Below, piece by piece: positions 1 through 9,561 of a stretch of DNA of 63,640 nucleotides. The notes under the pieces are model-generated. The model was not told the DNA's origin. It made no database searches and saw nothing but the letters and a program-made list of their open reading frames with translations. The number at the start of each line of letters is the position of its first letter. The first letter of the stretch is position 1. Position numbers and translations under genes: made by a program. Source of the DNA: Mycobacterium sp. E183 (lineage in GTDB: Bacteria; Actinomycetota; Actinomycetes; Mycobacteriales; Mycobacteriaceae); contig NZ_LZJN01000026.1 in assembly GCF_001667735.1 (NCBI RefSeq), forward strand, positions 1 through 63,640, in the 5' to 3' direction.

Positions 1-371
1 AGAACCAGGAACAGGGGGTTGACCGATACCGAGTGGATGATGCTGTCGCGTCCGTCGCCGCTGGCCACCGCCGGCATCCAGTCACATTTCTCGTGGGCGA
101 TCTTCAGGTTGTCGTTGAGGCCGTCGAGCAGCATCGTGATCATCGAGCCGACCATCTCGAGGTGACTGAGCTCCTCGGTGGCGATGTCCATGAACAGGTC
201 GTACATCTTCGGGTTCTTCTGCCGAAGCACGAAGGCCTGGGTGAAGTACTGCAATGCGGCGGTGAGTTCCCCATTGGCGCCACCGAATTGGTCCATCAGC
301 AACGTCGCGAACCGGGGGTCGGGCCGGTCGACGCGGACCTCGAATTGAAGATCTTTGTTATGAACGAACAC
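1..371 (-). CDS. Manganese-containing catalase, N-terminal part (runs off the window)
   Basis: Partial gene: 123 N-terminal codons are present and the rest lies beyond base 1. The protein opens MFVHNKDLQFEVRVD, typical of the di-manganese, non-haem catalases that split hydrogen peroxide in the cytoplasm. Metal-ligand positions expected for the family are visible: Glu35 in NGEL, the Glu66-Glu67 pair and His70 in TEELSHLE. The start is a GTG with AAGGGAGAA a few bases upstream, which is convincing. It diverges from the GAF-ANTAR gene across about 156 bases of intergenic DNA. The family assignment is firm for this half; the C-terminal half cannot be checked. Confidence 0.88.
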   Translation of the reverse strand, partial: MFVHNKDLQFEVRVDRPDPRFATLLMDQFGGANGELTAALQYFTQAFVLRQKNPKMYDLFMDIATEELSHLEMVGSMITMLLDGLNDNLKIAHEKCDWMPAVASGDGRDSIIHSVSVNPLFLV

Positions 372-527
372 TGGTTCTCCCTTGGCTTGCCGAGAAGGTC
401 ATGGTGTCGCCGGGTACCCGCGGCCTCCGCGACCAAACGACCGTGACAGCAACTCCTGAACCGCCTGCGGGCGCTGCGAACGGGTGCCCGTGTGACGAAC
501 GGGGGTCCATCATGGACAATCCCGCTT

Positions 528-1226
528 ATGGACCTATCGGACCCGAGTTCCCGGCATGAGCTGGCGAGGCGGATGGCTGAGCTCTCCCGCGACATCGCCG
601 CGCCGCGCTCGCTCGAGCAGGTGCTCACCGACGTGACCGCCGCCGCGGTGGAGCTCATTCCCGCGGCGGACGTCGCCGGGGTGCTGCTGATCAAAGCCGG
701 CGGAGACTTCGAATCGGTGGCCGACACCGACAGCCTGGCCGCGGAGCTCGACAAGCTACAACAGGACTTCCACGAGGGCCCCTGCCACGACGCCGCTTTG
801 AAGCAAACGATCGTGCGGACCGACGACCTGCGCGAGGAGCCGCGCTGGCCCCGATACGCACCGGCCGCCGTGGAACGCGGTGTGCTGAGCAGCCTGTCTT
901 TCAAGCTGTACACCGCGGAACGTACCGCCGGCGCACTGAACCTGTTCAGCTTCGAGGCCAACGCGTGGGACACCGAAGCCGAAACCATCGGCACCGTATT
1001 CGCCGCGCACGCCGCCTCTGCGATCATCGCCGGGCGGCACGGACAGCAGATGCAATCGGCCCTGTCGACGCGGGACCGGATCGGCCAGGCCAAGGGCATC
1101 ATCATGGAGCGCTACGGCGTCGACGAACTTCGCGCGTTCGACCTGCTGCGCCGCCTGTCCCAGGAGAGTCAGGTCAAGCTCGTCGACATCGCTCAGCGCG
1201 TCATCGACACCCGCCGCGAGGACTGA
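528..1226 (+). CDS. GAF-ANTAR domain protein (RNA-binding antiterminator type)
   Basis: A GAF sensor domain covers about residues 25-170. The last 55 or so residues form an ANTAR domain with the typical IGQAKGIIMER start and a three-helix pattern. ANTAR proteins bind paired hairpins in nascent RNA and prevent termination; the GAF ligand is unknown. I chose ATG 528 (MDLSDPSSRHELARR, 232 residues) because the family start aligns there; an in-frame GTG at 492 would add 12 residues and neither has a strong ribosome site. The gene stands alone between the divergent Mn-catalase and fadE1. A stress-related RNA target is a guess from the neighbouring catalase only. Confidence 0.85.
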   Translation: MDLSDPSSRHELARRMAELSRDIAAPRSLEQVLTDVTAAAVELIPAADVAGVLLIKAGGDFESVADTDSLAAELDKLQQDFHEGPCHDAALKQTIVRTDDLREEPRWPRYAPAAVERGVLSSLSFKLYTAERTAGALNLFSFEANAWDTEAETIGTVFAAHAASAIIAGRHGQQMQSALSTRDRIGQAKGIIMERYGVDELRAFDLLRRLSQESQVKLVDIAQRVIDTRRED

Positions 1227-1298
1227 TCTTCCAAAGCCGCCATTTACGATGAGGTGGCTTCATCGACGAGTCCGGCGCGACGCCGCGCCGGGGAACGG

Positions 1299-2603
1299 GT
1301 GGTCACCGTGTGGGATTTCGAAACGGACCCGGATTATCAGGCCAAGCTCGACTGGGTCGAGAAGTTCATGGCCGACGAGCTCGAACCGCTCGACCTGGTC
1401 GCCCTCGACCCCTATGACAAGAACAACGCCGAGATGATGGCCATCCTGCGGCCGCTGCAGCAGCAGGTGAAGGACCAGGGGCTCTGGGCCGCACACCTGC
1501 GGCCGGAGCTGGGCGGTCAGGGCTTCGGCCAGGTGAAGCTCGCCCTGCTCAACGAGATCCTGGGCCGCTCCCGCTGGGCGCCGTCGGTGTTCGGTTGTCA
1601 GGCACCGGACTCCGGCAACGCGGAGATCCTGGCCATGTTCGGCACCGAGGAACAGAAGGCCCGCTACCTGCAACCGCTGCTCGACGGCGAGATCACCTCG
1701 TGCTATTCGATGACCGAGCCGCAGGGTGGTTCGGATCCGGGACAGTTCGTCACCGCCGCGACCCGCGACGGCGACTATTGGGTGCTCAACGGCGAGAAGT
1801 GGTTCTCCACCAACGCCAAGCACGCGTCGTTCTTCATCGTCATGGCCGTCACCAACGCCGAAGCGCGCACCTACGACAAGATGTCGCTGTTCATCGTTCC
1901 GGCTGAGACACCGGGCATCGAGATCGTGCGCAACGTCGGAGTCGGCGCCGAGTCCTCGGCGCGCGCCAGCCACGGCTACGTCCGCTACACCGATGTCCGC
2001 GTCCCGGCCGATCACGTGCTGGGCGGCGAGGGCCAGGCGTTCATGATCGCGCAAACGCGGCTCGGCGGCGGGCGCATCCACCACGCGATGCGCACAATCG
2101 CGTTGGCGCGCAGTGCGTTTGACATGATGTGCGAGCGGGCGGTATCGCGCAAGACGCGGCACGGGCGGCTGTCCGACTTTCAGATGACCCAGGAGAAGAT
2201 CGCCGACAGCTGGATCCAGATCGAACAGTTCCGGCTGCTCGTGCTGCGCACCGCGTGGCTGATCGACAAGCATCACGACTATCAGAAGGTGCGCAGGGAC
2301 ATCGCCGCGGTGAAAGTCGCCATGCCCCAGGTGCTGCATGACGTCGTACAGCGGGCCATGCACCTGCACGGTGCGCTCGGGGTGTCCGACGAGATGCCGT
2401 TCGTCAAGATGTTGGTCGCCGCCGAGTCGCTGGGCATCGCCGACGGCGCCACCGAACTACACAAGATGACGGTGGCGCGCCGGACTTTGCGCGAATATCA
2501 GCCCGTGCCAACGCCATTCCCATCGGCCCACATCCCCACCCGCCGCGCCGAGGCCCAGGCCCGGCTGGCCGAGCGGCTCGAGCATTCGATCGCCGAGTTC
2601 TGA
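1299..2603 (+). CDS. fadE1: Acyl-CoA dehydrogenase FadE1-like
   Basis: A flavin-dependent acyl-CoA dehydrogenase of about 434 residues, the normal length for the family. It should make the alpha,beta double bond in the first step of beta-oxidation and pass electrons to ETF. Family features: an N-terminal helical domain beginning WDFETDPDYQAKLDW, the flavin-contact stretch CYSMTEPQGGSD, the central beta-domain block NGEKWFSTNA and a C-terminal four-helix domain with HLHGALGVSDEMP. GTG 1299, GTG 1308 and GTG 1254 are all possible starts. Convergent with htdZ, as in M. tuberculosis Rv0131c/Rv0130, which is why the fadE1 name is used. Chain-length preference cannot be read. Confidence 0.88.
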   Translation: MVTVWDFETDPDYQAKLDWVEKFMADELEPLDLVALDPYDKNNAEMMAILRPLQQQVKDQGLWAAHLRPELGGQGFGQVKLALLNEILGRSRWAPSVFGCQAPDSGNAEILAMFGTEEQKARYLQPLLDGEITSCYSMTEPQGGSDPGQFVTAATRDGDYWVLNGEKWFSTNAKHASFFIVMAVTNAEARTYDKMSLFIVPAETPGIEIVRNVGVGAESSARASHGYVRYTDVRVPADHVLGGEGQAFMIAQTRLGGGRIHHAMRTIALARSAFDMMCERAVSRKTRHGRLSDFQMTQEKIADSWIQIEQFRLLVLRTAWLIDKHHDYQKVRRDIAAVKVAMPQVLHDVVQRAMHLHGALGVSDEMPFVKMLVAAESLGIADGATELHKMTVARRTLREYQPVPTPFPSAHIPTRRAEAQARLAERLEHSIAEF

Positions 2604-2620
2604 CCCGGCTCCCCACGACA

Positions 2621-2667
2621 CATAAACCTTGGCGGCGACACGCCGTCAAACGTCGCCGTGGTTTATG
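2621..2667. terminator. Imperfect hairpin between convergent fadE1 and htdZ
   Basis: CATAAACC at 2621-2628 pairs with GGTTTATG at 2660-2667, and CGGCGAC with GTCGCCG inside, separated by a small internal bulge. It sits just past the fadE1 stop and before the htdZ stop on the other strand, the usual place for a two-way terminator. There is no clear U tract, so it may only stabilise 3' ends. Confidence 0.5.
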
Positions 2668-2694
2668 CCTCGCGGCATGGCGTCACGGGGGCCG

Positions 2695-3150
2695 TCAGGT
2701 GATGTAGCGGACGATGCTTTCGGCAACGCACGCCGGCTTGGGTGCGCCCTCGATCTCGACGGTCGTCGACATGGTCGCCTGCACGGCGCCGTTTCCGACG
2801 TCGTCGACGCTGACCAGCGATGTTTGCGCGCGCACCCGGGAACCGACCGGCACGGGGGCGGGAAAGCGAACCTTGTTGAGGCCGTAGTTGATTGCGAGCT
2901 TGATGCCGTTGACGGTGTAGATCTGGTGCTGGAGGCGGGGTAACAGCGCCAGCGTCATGAAACCGTGGGCGATCGTCCCCCCGAAGGGCCCGGCGGCCGC
3001 GCGCTCCGGATCCACGTGGATCCACTGGTGATCGCCGGTCGCGTCGGCGAACAGGTTGACGTCCTCCTGGGTGATGGTCACCCAATCGCTGTGCCCGATC
3101 GTTTCACCGGTCGCGGCCGAGAGATCGGCCACTGATTCGAAGGTGCGCAT
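2695..3150 (-). CDS. htdZ: MaoC-family (R)-specific enoyl-CoA hydratase HtdZ
   Basis: A 151-residue single hot-dog-fold hydratase, starting MRTFESVADLSAATGE. The hydratase-2 motif is intact: DATGDHQWIHVDPERA with the catalytic Asp and His, followed by GPFGGTIAHGFMTLALLP. The family hydrates trans-2-enoyl-CoA to (R)-3-hydroxyacyl-CoA, or the reverse. The start is fixed by AAGGAGGACTCA directly before the ATG. The sequence is very close to what I recall for M. tuberculosis Rv0130 (HtdZ). It converges with fadE1, which could supply or consume the same enoyl-CoA. Confidence 0.93.
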   Translation of the reverse strand: MRTFESVADLSAATGETIGHSDWVTITQEDVNLFADATGDHQWIHVDPERAAAGPFGGTIAHGFMTLALLPRLQHQIYTVNGIKLAINYGLNKVRFPAPVPVGSRVRAQTSLVSVDDVGNGAVQATMSTTVEIEGAPKPACVAESIVRYIT

Positions 3151-3282
3151 TGAGTCCTCCTTGACTTCGGGTGGTAACAATAGCGCCGCCGCCACCCGAC
3201 ATCACGGGCCGGCACACGTTTCGGTGCGGCCGACGGGGGAAGCCCTGCGCGAGTACGCAGAACCGCACGAAGGGAGGACGGC

Positions 3283-3591
3283 ATGCCAGAACGCACCGGC
3301 CCCAAGCCTGGATCGGTAGCGCATGGGCTCGACAAATACGGTCCGGCGCCCCGGCGACCGTCGGAGCGTATCCGCGATGCCGAGAGCATGCGCCTTGATG
3401 TTCCGCTACTCGGGCGGGTGCGGATCCCCCGCCCCGACCGCCTCGCGTTCTACGGTGGGCTGGCCGCACTGGCGGCGATCCAAATCCTCGATTGGCCTAT
3501 GGTGCTGTTGCTGGGAGCCGGACAGGCGCTGGCCGAAAGTCAACACAGCCGCGTGGTGCGCGGGTTCGGCGACGCATTGAGCGAGGCGTGA
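3283..3591 (+). CDS. Small conserved membrane protein of unknown function
   Basis: A 102-residue protein with a Pro/Arg-rich N-terminal half and a hydrophobic stretch at about residues 52-78 (FYGGLAALAAIQILDW then MVLLLGAGQAL), enough for one membrane segment or a helical hairpin. The start is well supported by GAAGGGAGGACGGC before the ATG. The polar C-terminus (SQHSRVVRGFGDALSEA) is short. No domain is recognised. It begins 132 bases from the divergent htdZ start, so the two promoters share this intergenic DNA. Confidence 0.75.
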   Translation: MPERTGPKPGSVAHGLDKYGPAPRRPSERIRDAESMRLDVPLLGRVRIPRPDRLAFYGGLAALAAIQILDWPMVLLLGAGQALAESQHSRVVRGFGDALSEA

Positions 3592-3737
3592 CCCGTTCCC
3601 GATCGGTCGGATGCCGGGTACCGCAACTGCACGGGCACAGGCGATTTGGATTCGTTGCGGCGAACCGTCCGACTCCATTCCTGCACTGGCGCGATGTGCG
3701 GCGGAGATGGTGAACGTCGCAGCTGGGCCTCTTCTAC

Positions 3738-3762
3738 GTTTGGCGGCGCATGAGGCGGGAAC
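3738..3762 (+). promoter_or_regulatory. Possible SigF/SigB-like promoter upstream of the small acidic gene
   Basis: GTTT at 3738-3741, a 15-base spacer, then GGGAAC at 3757-3762. Mycobacterial SigF/SigB promoters are GTTT-N15-17-GGGTA, so the -35 fits and the -10 has one mismatch. It lies 36 bases before ATG 3799. Tentative. Confidence 0.28.
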
Positions 3763-3798
3763 CCGTCAGGGGTTAGCCGCCCCACCGGAAGGAAACGA

Positions 3799-3972
3799 AT
3801 GGCTGAGAACAAGGGCCACAAAGCCGAGTCGGACGTGGAACCAGAAACCCACGAGTCTCGGTCGCGCGACGCGGCCGGAGAAGCCGACGGCTCGTATGTC
3901 GGAGCGGCCGGTTCCGATGACTCCTTCGACGCCGGGGAAACGGGTGCTGAAGCGCGGAGCCAGCAAGGCTGA
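3799..3972 (+). CDS. Small acidic protein, 57 residues, unknown function
   Basis: An open frame of 57 codons beginning MAENKGHKAESDVEPETHES and ending EARSQQG. It is rich in Glu, Asp, Ala, Gly and Ser, has no hydrophobic segment and no Cys, and looks intrinsically disordered. The ribosome site GGAAGGAAACGA is directly before the ATG, the main support. A weak SigF/SigB-like promoter lies 36 bases upstream. No domain is recognised. The overlapping frame on the other strand lacks a ribosome site. A stress-induced hydrophilin-like role would fit the composition but is only inference. Confidence 0.62.
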   Translation: MAENKGHKAESDVEPETHESRSRDAAGEADGSYVGAAGSDDSFDAGETGAEARSQQG

Positions 3973-4011
3973 TGCGCCGCGCCACAAGCTAATTCGAGCG
4001 GCGGGTGCTCG

Positions 4012-4410
4012 CTAGCCGAGCGCACCGATCGCGGCCTGCAGCTTGGCGGTCGCCTGGTCGGCCACCTCCTGCAACGCCCCTGGCTCGCCCGTCACTTTGA
4101 CCATGAGTTGCGGGTCCATCGCCTCGACGAGAACCGCATCGCGTTTGGCGGGGTCGGTCCGCACCACCACGTTGCACGGCAACAATTGGCCGATCTGACG
4201 GTGAATGCCCAGGGCGCGATGCGCCAGGGTCGGGTTGCACGCCCCCAGGATGAGGTAGTCCTCCATGTCCTCGCCGAGCTTCTGCTTCAGCGTGGCTTTG
4301 ACGTCGATGGTGGTCAACACGCCGAAACCCTGCTCGGCCAGGGCTTCGGTCGTTCGTTTCACCGCGTCGTCGAACGAGGTGTGCAAAGTGGTGCTCAATC
4401 CGGCTGTCAT
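4012..4410 (-). CDS. DUF302-domain protein
   Basis: A 132-residue soluble protein that is essentially one DUF302 domain: GLSTTLHTSFDDAVKRTTEAL at the start, then LTTIDVKATLKQKLGEDME, the family's LGACNPTLAHRAL block and LLPCNVVVR. The biochemical role is unknown; the domain is often found near CsoR/CstR-type regulators, thiol-redox proteins and sulfur-handling genes. Ribosome site GAGGAGAAGAA precedes the ATG. It is the third gene of a leftward run: CsoR-family regulator, DsbA-like protein, DUF302 protein, with gaps of 29 and 37 bases, so probably one operon. Cys71 in LGACNPT and Cys92 in LLPC are its only cysteines. Confidence 0.85.
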   Translation of the reverse strand: MTAGLSTTLHTSFDDAVKRTTEALAEQGFGVLTTIDVKATLKQKLGEDMEDYLILGACNPTLAHRALGIHRQIGQLLPCNVVVRTDPAKRDAVLVEAMDPQLMVKVTGEPGALQEVADQATAKLQAAIGALG

Positions 4411-4447
4411 TTCTTCTCCTCTTTCCCGTGTCGAACTTGCGGAAGCA

Positions 4448-5062
4448 CTAGGCCGCGGAGCGCGGACGTTGCAACTGGGCGAATTGGGGAACCGCGGCCA
4501 AGGTGGCGACCGCGTCGAACACTGCGACCGTCTCCTGCGCCTCGGGTAAAGCGGTCAGAACCGGGCCGAAGAAGGCATGCCCGTCGATACGCAGAATCGG
4601 GCTGCCCCCGGTTTCGCCGAGCGCGTCCTGCGCCGCCTGGTGCCCGCGCCGCACCTGTTCGTCCAACGACTCGTCGGCGATGACGGCGGCGGTGGTGTCG
4701 CGCGCCCCCGCCGCGGACAGCAGGCGGCCGACGAGGCCTTCGTCGAGGGGTTCGGAGCGATCGAAGTAGCGCTCACCGAACGCGAAATATGCGGCGGTCC
4801 AACCGGCTACGCCCCGCTCCCGCGCGATGGCGGCCATCAGCCGGCCGACTTGCCGCGAGTCACGCATGCGGGCCTGCTGAGGGGGTGGAAGTTCCCGTCC
4901 CTCGTTGAGCACCGCCAGGCTCATCAGCTGCCAATCGACAGCCACGCCGGTCTTCTCGGCGACGGCGCGCAGCCAACGCGCGGTATTCCAGGAGAACGGG
5001 CACACCGGGTCCAACCACAACGTGACTTCGGGTCCGGCTCGACCATCATCGGCGGGGTTCAT
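4448..5062 (-). CDS. DsbA-like thioredoxin-fold protein, mycothiol-dependent nitroreductase family
   Basis: 204 residues, DsbA-type thioredoxin fold with inserted helical domain. It resembles M. tuberculosis Rv2466c: LWLDPVCPFSWNTARWL at the N-terminus, MSLAVLNEGRELP, and a C-terminal GETGGSPILRIDGHAFFGPVL with the cis-Pro loop. The active-site motif is C21-P-F-S24, so only the first cysteine of the usual CxxC remains. A monothiol site suits a mycothiol-linked reductase or transferase rather than a dithiol oxidase. No signal peptide, so cytoplasmic. Lies 29 bases downstream of the CsoR-family gene and probably shares its promoter and operator. Confidence 0.82.
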   Translation of the reverse strand: MNPADDGRAGPEVTLWLDPVCPFSWNTARWLRAVAEKTGVAVDWQLMSLAVLNEGRELPPPQQARMRDSRQVGRLMAAIARERGVAGWTAAYFAFGERYFDRSEPLDEGLVGRLLSAAGARDTTAAVIADESLDEQVRRGHQAAQDALGETGGSPILRIDGHAFFGPVLTALPEAQETVAVFDAVATLAAVPQFAQLQRPRSAA

Positions 5063-5091
5063 CGCTCTTCGCCTTTCGTAGACGCCGGCCG

Positions 5092-5493
<402 letters not shown>

Positions 5494-5635
5494 TTAGTCG
5501 CGGCTCGCGGTGTCCGGTCACGCGATGGCGTGCCACGAGTGCCTGCCGATTCTCAAATGCGGGCCGAATGGCCCTATCAGGTCCGGCGAGGCGGGCGTAA
5601 TCCGTACCGAAGAGACCGAGCGAAAGGGAACGGCA

Positions 5636-6067
5636 GTGTCCACGTTTCTCAGACGGGCCTGGGTGCCGCTCGTCGTCGTGGTTGCGGTCGCCCTCGGCGG
5701 CGTGGCCGTCGACCGACTCCGCGGCGTTTTCGGCTCGGACGCGATCTTCACCGCGACGGGCAGCAGCGCCGAACCGCTCGTTGCCTCGCACATCAAGCGG
5801 GTCACCTACGAGGTTTACGGACCCAGCGACACGACCGGGAGCGTGAGCTACCTGAACAAGAACGCACAGCCCGAACAGGCCGACTTCAGCACGCTGCCAT
5901 GGACCTTCACGATCACCACGACGGTGCCGGCAGTCATCGCCAGCGTGGTGGCACAAGGCGACAGCGATGACATCGGCTGCCGCATCAGCGTCAACGGCAA
6001 AGTCGAGGACGAGCGATCCTCGGCCGGGCGGCACGCGCAAACTTCCTGTCTGGTGAAAGCCGGATGA
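5636..6067 (+). CDS. MmpS-family membrane protein
   Basis: 143 residues from GTG 5636 with AAGGGAACGGCA upstream. One N-terminal membrane anchor (about residues 10-26, [17 protein letters not shown]) then a periplasmic beta-rich domain. MmpS hallmarks: [32 protein letters not shown] and a final SCLVKAG, giving the conserved Cys pair. MmpS proteins partner MmpL transporters in siderophore, lipid and drug export. Closest by eye to MmpS4/MmpS5. It overlaps mmpL by 4 bases and is preceded by a leader of roughly 160 bases after dyad 2, so the CsoR-family repressor is its likely regulator. Confidence 0.9.
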   Translation: MSTFLRRAWVPLVVVVAVALGGVAVDRLRGVFGSDAIFTATGSSAEPLVASHIKRVTYEVYGPSDTTGSVSYLNKNAQPEQADFSTLPWTFTITTTVPAVIASVVAQGDSDDIGCRISVNGKVEDERSSAGRHAQTSCLVKAG

Positions 6068-8982
6068 ACGCCGGCAACGACGCCCGGCCGAGGTTCATGC
6101 GGTTCGTCCGCACCTTCGCGTGGCCCATCATCATCGGCTGGCTACTGCTCACCGTCGCCCTGAATGTGCTTGTGCCGCCGATCGAATCGGTTGCCCGAAA
6201 TCACGCGGTGACGATGTCGCCGCAGGACGCCCCGGCGATGATCGCCGCCAAGCGCATCGGGGCCACCTTCCATGAATCGGATTCCGACAGCATCGCGATG
6301 ATCGTTCTCGAGAGCGACAAGCAACTCGGTGACGAGGCGCGGCGCTACTACGACGGCCTGGTCCAGAAGCTGCAGGCCGATCCGAAGCACGTCCAGCATG
6401 TCCAGAACGTCTGGGGTGATCCGCTCACCGCCGCCGGCGTCCAGAGCCGCGACGGCAAGGCCGCCTACGTCCAGCTCAATCTGGCGGGCAACCAGGGCAG
6501 CACGCTGGGGAACCAGTCCGTCGACACGGTGCGGAAGATCGTCGACAAGTCGGAGCCCCCCAAGGGCCTCAAGGTCTACGTCACCGGCCCCGCCGCGCTG
6601 ACCACCGACATGAACGAAGCCGCCGACAAGAGCATGTTCAAAATGATGGGCGTCACGGGCGTGGTCATCATGATCATGCTGTTCATCGCCTATCGATCGG
6701 TCAGCACGGTGCTACTGGTCCTCGTCATGGTCGGCTTCGAGATGGGTACTGCCCGAGGGCTTGTCGCGCTCCTGGGGAATTACGAACTGTTGGGGTTCTC
6801 GACGTTCGTCGTTGCGATGCTCTCCTCGTTGGCCATCGCGGCGGGGACGGACTACGCGATCTTCCTCATCGGGCGCTACCAGGAGGCTCGCCAGGCCGGC
6901 CAGGACCGAGAAACCGCGTACTACACGATGTTCCGCGGGACCTCGCACATCATTTTGGGCTCGGGGTTGACCATCGCCGGGGCGACGTTCTGCCTTCACC
7001 TGGCGCGCCTGTCGTACTTCAAGGCACTCGGCATTCCGTCCGCGTTGGGCCTGCTGGTCGTCGTCGCGGGAGCGATGACCGCGGCGCCCGCGGTGGTCGC
7101 GGTGGCCACCCGGTTCGGCCTGCTCGACCCGAGAAGGATGATCAAGACGCGCGGATGGCGGCGGATCGGCACCGCCACGGTGCGGTGGCCCGGCCCCGTC
7201 TTCGCAGCCTCCCTGGTCATCGCGATCGTCGGCATCCTGATCATGCCGAGCATGAAGGTCAGCTACAACGATCGGTTCTACACACCCGCCAACGTGCCCG
7301 CGAACGTCGGGTACGCGGCCGCGGAGCGCCACTTCAGCGCCGCCACCATGAATCCCGACATCCTCATGATCGAGAGCGACCACGACATGCGGAACAGCGG
7401 CGACATGATCATCCTGGACAGGATCGCCAAGGACATCTTCCGTTCGCCGGGGATCGCGATGGTGCAGAGCATCACCCGCCCGTTGGGCGGCCCGATCGAG
7501 CACACCTCCATCCCGTTCCAGATCAGCGCGCAATCTATCCCGATCCAGCAGAACCTTCAGTTCATGCGGGACCGCACGAACGACATGCTCAAGATGAGCG
7601 ACGACCTCGGCGCCATGATCGTCTCGATGCAGCGCATGCAGGGCCTGCTCGGGCAGATGAGCGACGCCACCCACCGCATGGTCGGCGATATGCACGAGAT
7701 GCAGGCCACGCTGGACGAGATGCGAGACCATCTGGCGGATTTCGACGACTTCGCCCGGCCGCTCCGCAGCTACCTCTATTGGGAACAGCACTGCTATAAC
7801 ATCCCCGTCTGCTGGGCGACGAGGTCGGTGTTCGAGGCGATCGACGGTGTCGACAAGTTCAGCGAGAACATGAGCACGCTGATCAAGGACGTCAACAACG
7901 TCGACGCGATCATTCCGCAGATGCTTGCGCAGTTCCCGCCAATGATCGCCGTCGCCAAATCGATGCAGGGAACGCTGCTCACGATGCACAGCAGCTTCTC
8001 CAACCTGGTCACCCAGATGGCGCAGATGACCGACACGGCCAGCGCGATGGGGCAGGCGTTCGACGCCTCCCGCAGCGGTGACTACTTCTATCTGCCCCCG
8101 GAAGCCTTCCAGAATCCCGACTTTCAGCGCGGGCTCAAGCTCTTCCTTTCCCCAGACGGAAAGGCCGCGCGGTTCATCATCACCCACGACGCAGACCCGG
8201 CAACGCCGGCAGGCATTTCCGCCGTCGTGCCGGAACTGGCCGCCGCGCACCAGGCGGTCAAGGGAACGACGCTGACCGGCGCCAAGTTCTACCTGGCGGG
8301 CACGGCGGCCATCTATCGCGACATCCAGTCGGGCTCGCATTACGACCTGCTGATCGTGGGGCTGGCGGCGCTCACCCTGATCTTCGTCGTCATGGTGATC
8401 ATCACGCGCGCGCTGGTGGCCTCCCTGGTAATCGTCGGCACGGTCCTGCTGTCGCTCGGCGCCGCCTTCGGGCTCTCGGTTCTCGTGTGGCAACACCTCT
8501 TGGGTCTCGAGTTGAACTGGATCGCACCGGTATTCGGGCTGATCATCCTGCTCGCCGTGGGCTCCGACTACAACCTGTTGCTGGTGTCACGCTTCCAGGA
8601 GGAGATCGGCGCCGGGCTGAAGACCGGCATCATCCGATCGATGGGCGAGACCGGGGGCGTCGTCACCACCGCGGGACTGGTCTTCGCCTTCACCATGATG
8701 TCGATGGTCGCCAGCGACCTGCGCTCGATCGGCCAGGCCGGCAGCACGATTGGGCTCGGCCTGCTGTTCGACACCCTGATCGTGCGCTCGCTGATGACGC
8801 CGTCGATCGCCGCGCTGCTGGGGCGGTGGTTCTGGTGGCCGATCCGCGTGCGGCCCCGCCCCGCCAGTGAGATGCTGCGACCGTTCGGTCCGCGGAGCCT
8901 CGTTCGTTCGCTCTTGTTGGGCGAGCCCGGCGACGCGCCCGCGACCAAGCCTGAAAAGGCCATGGCGTCGACGGCCGGGTGA
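6064..8982 (+). CDS. MmpL4/MmpL5-like RND transporter
   Basis: 972 residues, normal MmpL length. About twelve membrane helices in two halves: TM1 near residue 20, then a periplasmic domain, helices at 195-370, a second long periplasmic domain with repeated Met-rich helices (about 470-660, likely coiled coil), and helices at 760-940. Both Asp-Tyr proton-relay pairs are present: [14 protein letters not shown] and [15 protein letters not shown]. The sequence follows MmpL4 closely ([40 protein letters not shown]), so export of a siderophore, glycopeptidolipid or drug is possible; the substrate is not readable. Translationally coupled to mmpS by ATGA. In M. tuberculosis the nearest homologues are regulated quite differently. 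Confidence 0.93.
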   Translation: MNAGNDARPRFMRFVRTFAWPIIIGWLLLTVALNVLVPPIESVARNHAVTMSPQDAPAMIAAKRIGATFHESDSDSIAMIVLESDKQLGDEARRYYDGLVQKLQADPKHVQHVQNVWGDPLTAAGVQSRDGKAAYVQLNLAGNQGSTLGNQSVDTVRKIVDKSEPPKGLKVYVTGPAALTTDMNEAADKSMFKMMGVTGVVIMIMLFIAYRSVSTVLLVLVMVGFEMGTARGLVALLGNYELLGFSTFVVAMLSSLAIAAGTDYAIFLIGRYQEARQAGQDRETAYYTMFRGTSHIILGSGLTIAGATFCLHLARLSYFKALGIPSALGLLVVVAGAMTAAPAVVAVATRFGLLDPRRMIKTRGWRRIGTATVRWPGPVFAASLVIAIVGILIMPSMKVSYNDRFYTPANVPANVGYAAAERHFSAATMNPDILMIESDHDMRNSGDMIILDRIAKDIFRSPGIAMVQSITRPLGGPIEHTSIPFQISAQSIPIQQNLQFMRDRTNDMLKMSDDLGAMIVSMQRMQGLLGQMSDATHRMVGDMHEMQATLDEMRDHLADFDDFARPLRSYLYWEQHCYNIPVCWATRSVFEAIDGVDKFSENMSTLIKDVNNVDAIIPQMLAQFPPMIAVAKSMQGTLLTMHSSFSNLVTQMAQMTDTASAMGQAFDASRSGDYFYLPPEAFQNPDFQRGLKLFLSPDGKAARFIITHDADPATPAGISAVVPELAAAHQAVKGTTLTGAKFYLAGTAAIYRDIQSGSHYDLLIVGLAALTLIFVVMVIITRALVASLVIVGTVLLSLGAAFGLSVLVWQHLLGLELNWIAPVFGLIILLAVGSDYNLLLVSRFQEEIGAGLKTGIIRSMGETGGVVTTAGLVFAFTMMSMVASDLRSIGQAGSTIGLGLLFDTLIVRSLMTPSIAALLGRWFWWPIRVRPRPASEMLRPFGPRSLVRSLLLGEPGDAPATKPEKAMASTAG

Positions 8983-9006
8983 AAGCCGCTGGCGCAAGAT
9001 GGGGCT

Positions 9007-9504
9007 GTGCGGCTGCTGCTGATTTCCGACACCCATGTCCCGAAACGCGCCCGCGACCTGCCCGCGCGGATTTGGGCCGAGGTGGACGCGGCCGACGTCG
9101 TCGTGCACGCCGGTGACTGGGTGACGCCCGACCTGCTCGACGAACTCGAACGCGGGTCGGCGCGGCTGGTGGCGTGCTGGGGCAACAACGACGGTCCCGA
9201 GCTGCGGTGTCGGCTGCCCGAGCGGGCGGACGCGACCCTGGCGGGTGTGCGGTTCACCGTGGTGCACGAGACCGGCGCGGCGGCCGGGCGGGAAGCGCGG
9301 ATGTCGCGGCTGTATCCCGACACCGAGGTCCTGGTGTTCGGGCACAGCCACATCCCGTGGGACACGCGCACCGACACCGGGTTGCGCCTGCTCAATCCCG
9401 GTTCGCCGACCGATCGGCGCAGGCAGCCCTTCTGCACCTACATGACGGCCCGCGTCGATGACGGGGCCCTGATCGACGTGGTCCTGCATCGCCTCCCTAA
9501 GTAA
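9007..9504 (+). CDS. YfcE/MJ0936-type metallophosphoesterase
   Basis: 165 residues, calcineurin-like phosphoesterase of the small YfcE/MJ0936 class that acts on phosphodiesters. Metal motifs in order: D8-T-H10 in LLISDTHVP, VHAGDWV, CWGNNDGPE, VVHETG and FGHSHIPWD, then LNPGSPTDRR. All dinuclear-metal ligands appear to be present. Starts with GTG 9007, 24 bases after mmpL, so it may be read through from that operon. No signal peptide. The physiological substrate is unknown. Confidence 0.88.
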   Translation: MRLLLISDTHVPKRARDLPARIWAEVDAADVVVHAGDWVTPDLLDELERGSARLVACWGNNDGPELRCRLPERADATLAGVRFTVVHETGAAAGREARMSRLYPDTEVLVFGHSHIPWDTRTDTGLRLLNPGSPTDRRRQPFCTYMTARVDDGALIDVVLHRLPK

Positions 9505-9538
9505 CGGGTACATACGTTCTGCACAGCTTCCCCACATA

Positions 9539-9561
9539 AATAGCTCGCCTACAGAGGTATT
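9539..9561. promoter_or_regulatory. Imperfect dyad abutting the marR start codon
   Basis: AATAGCTC (9539-9546) faces GAGGTATT (9554-9561) across 7 bases, with one mismatch. It ends immediately before ATG 9562. The size and placement suit an autoregulatory MarR operator. Confidence 0.42.

Noticed and set aside
6712..8496. A 594-residue minus-strand frame opposite mmpL
   Set aside because: Arg/His/Asp-rich, no domain, and antisense to a clear MmpL.
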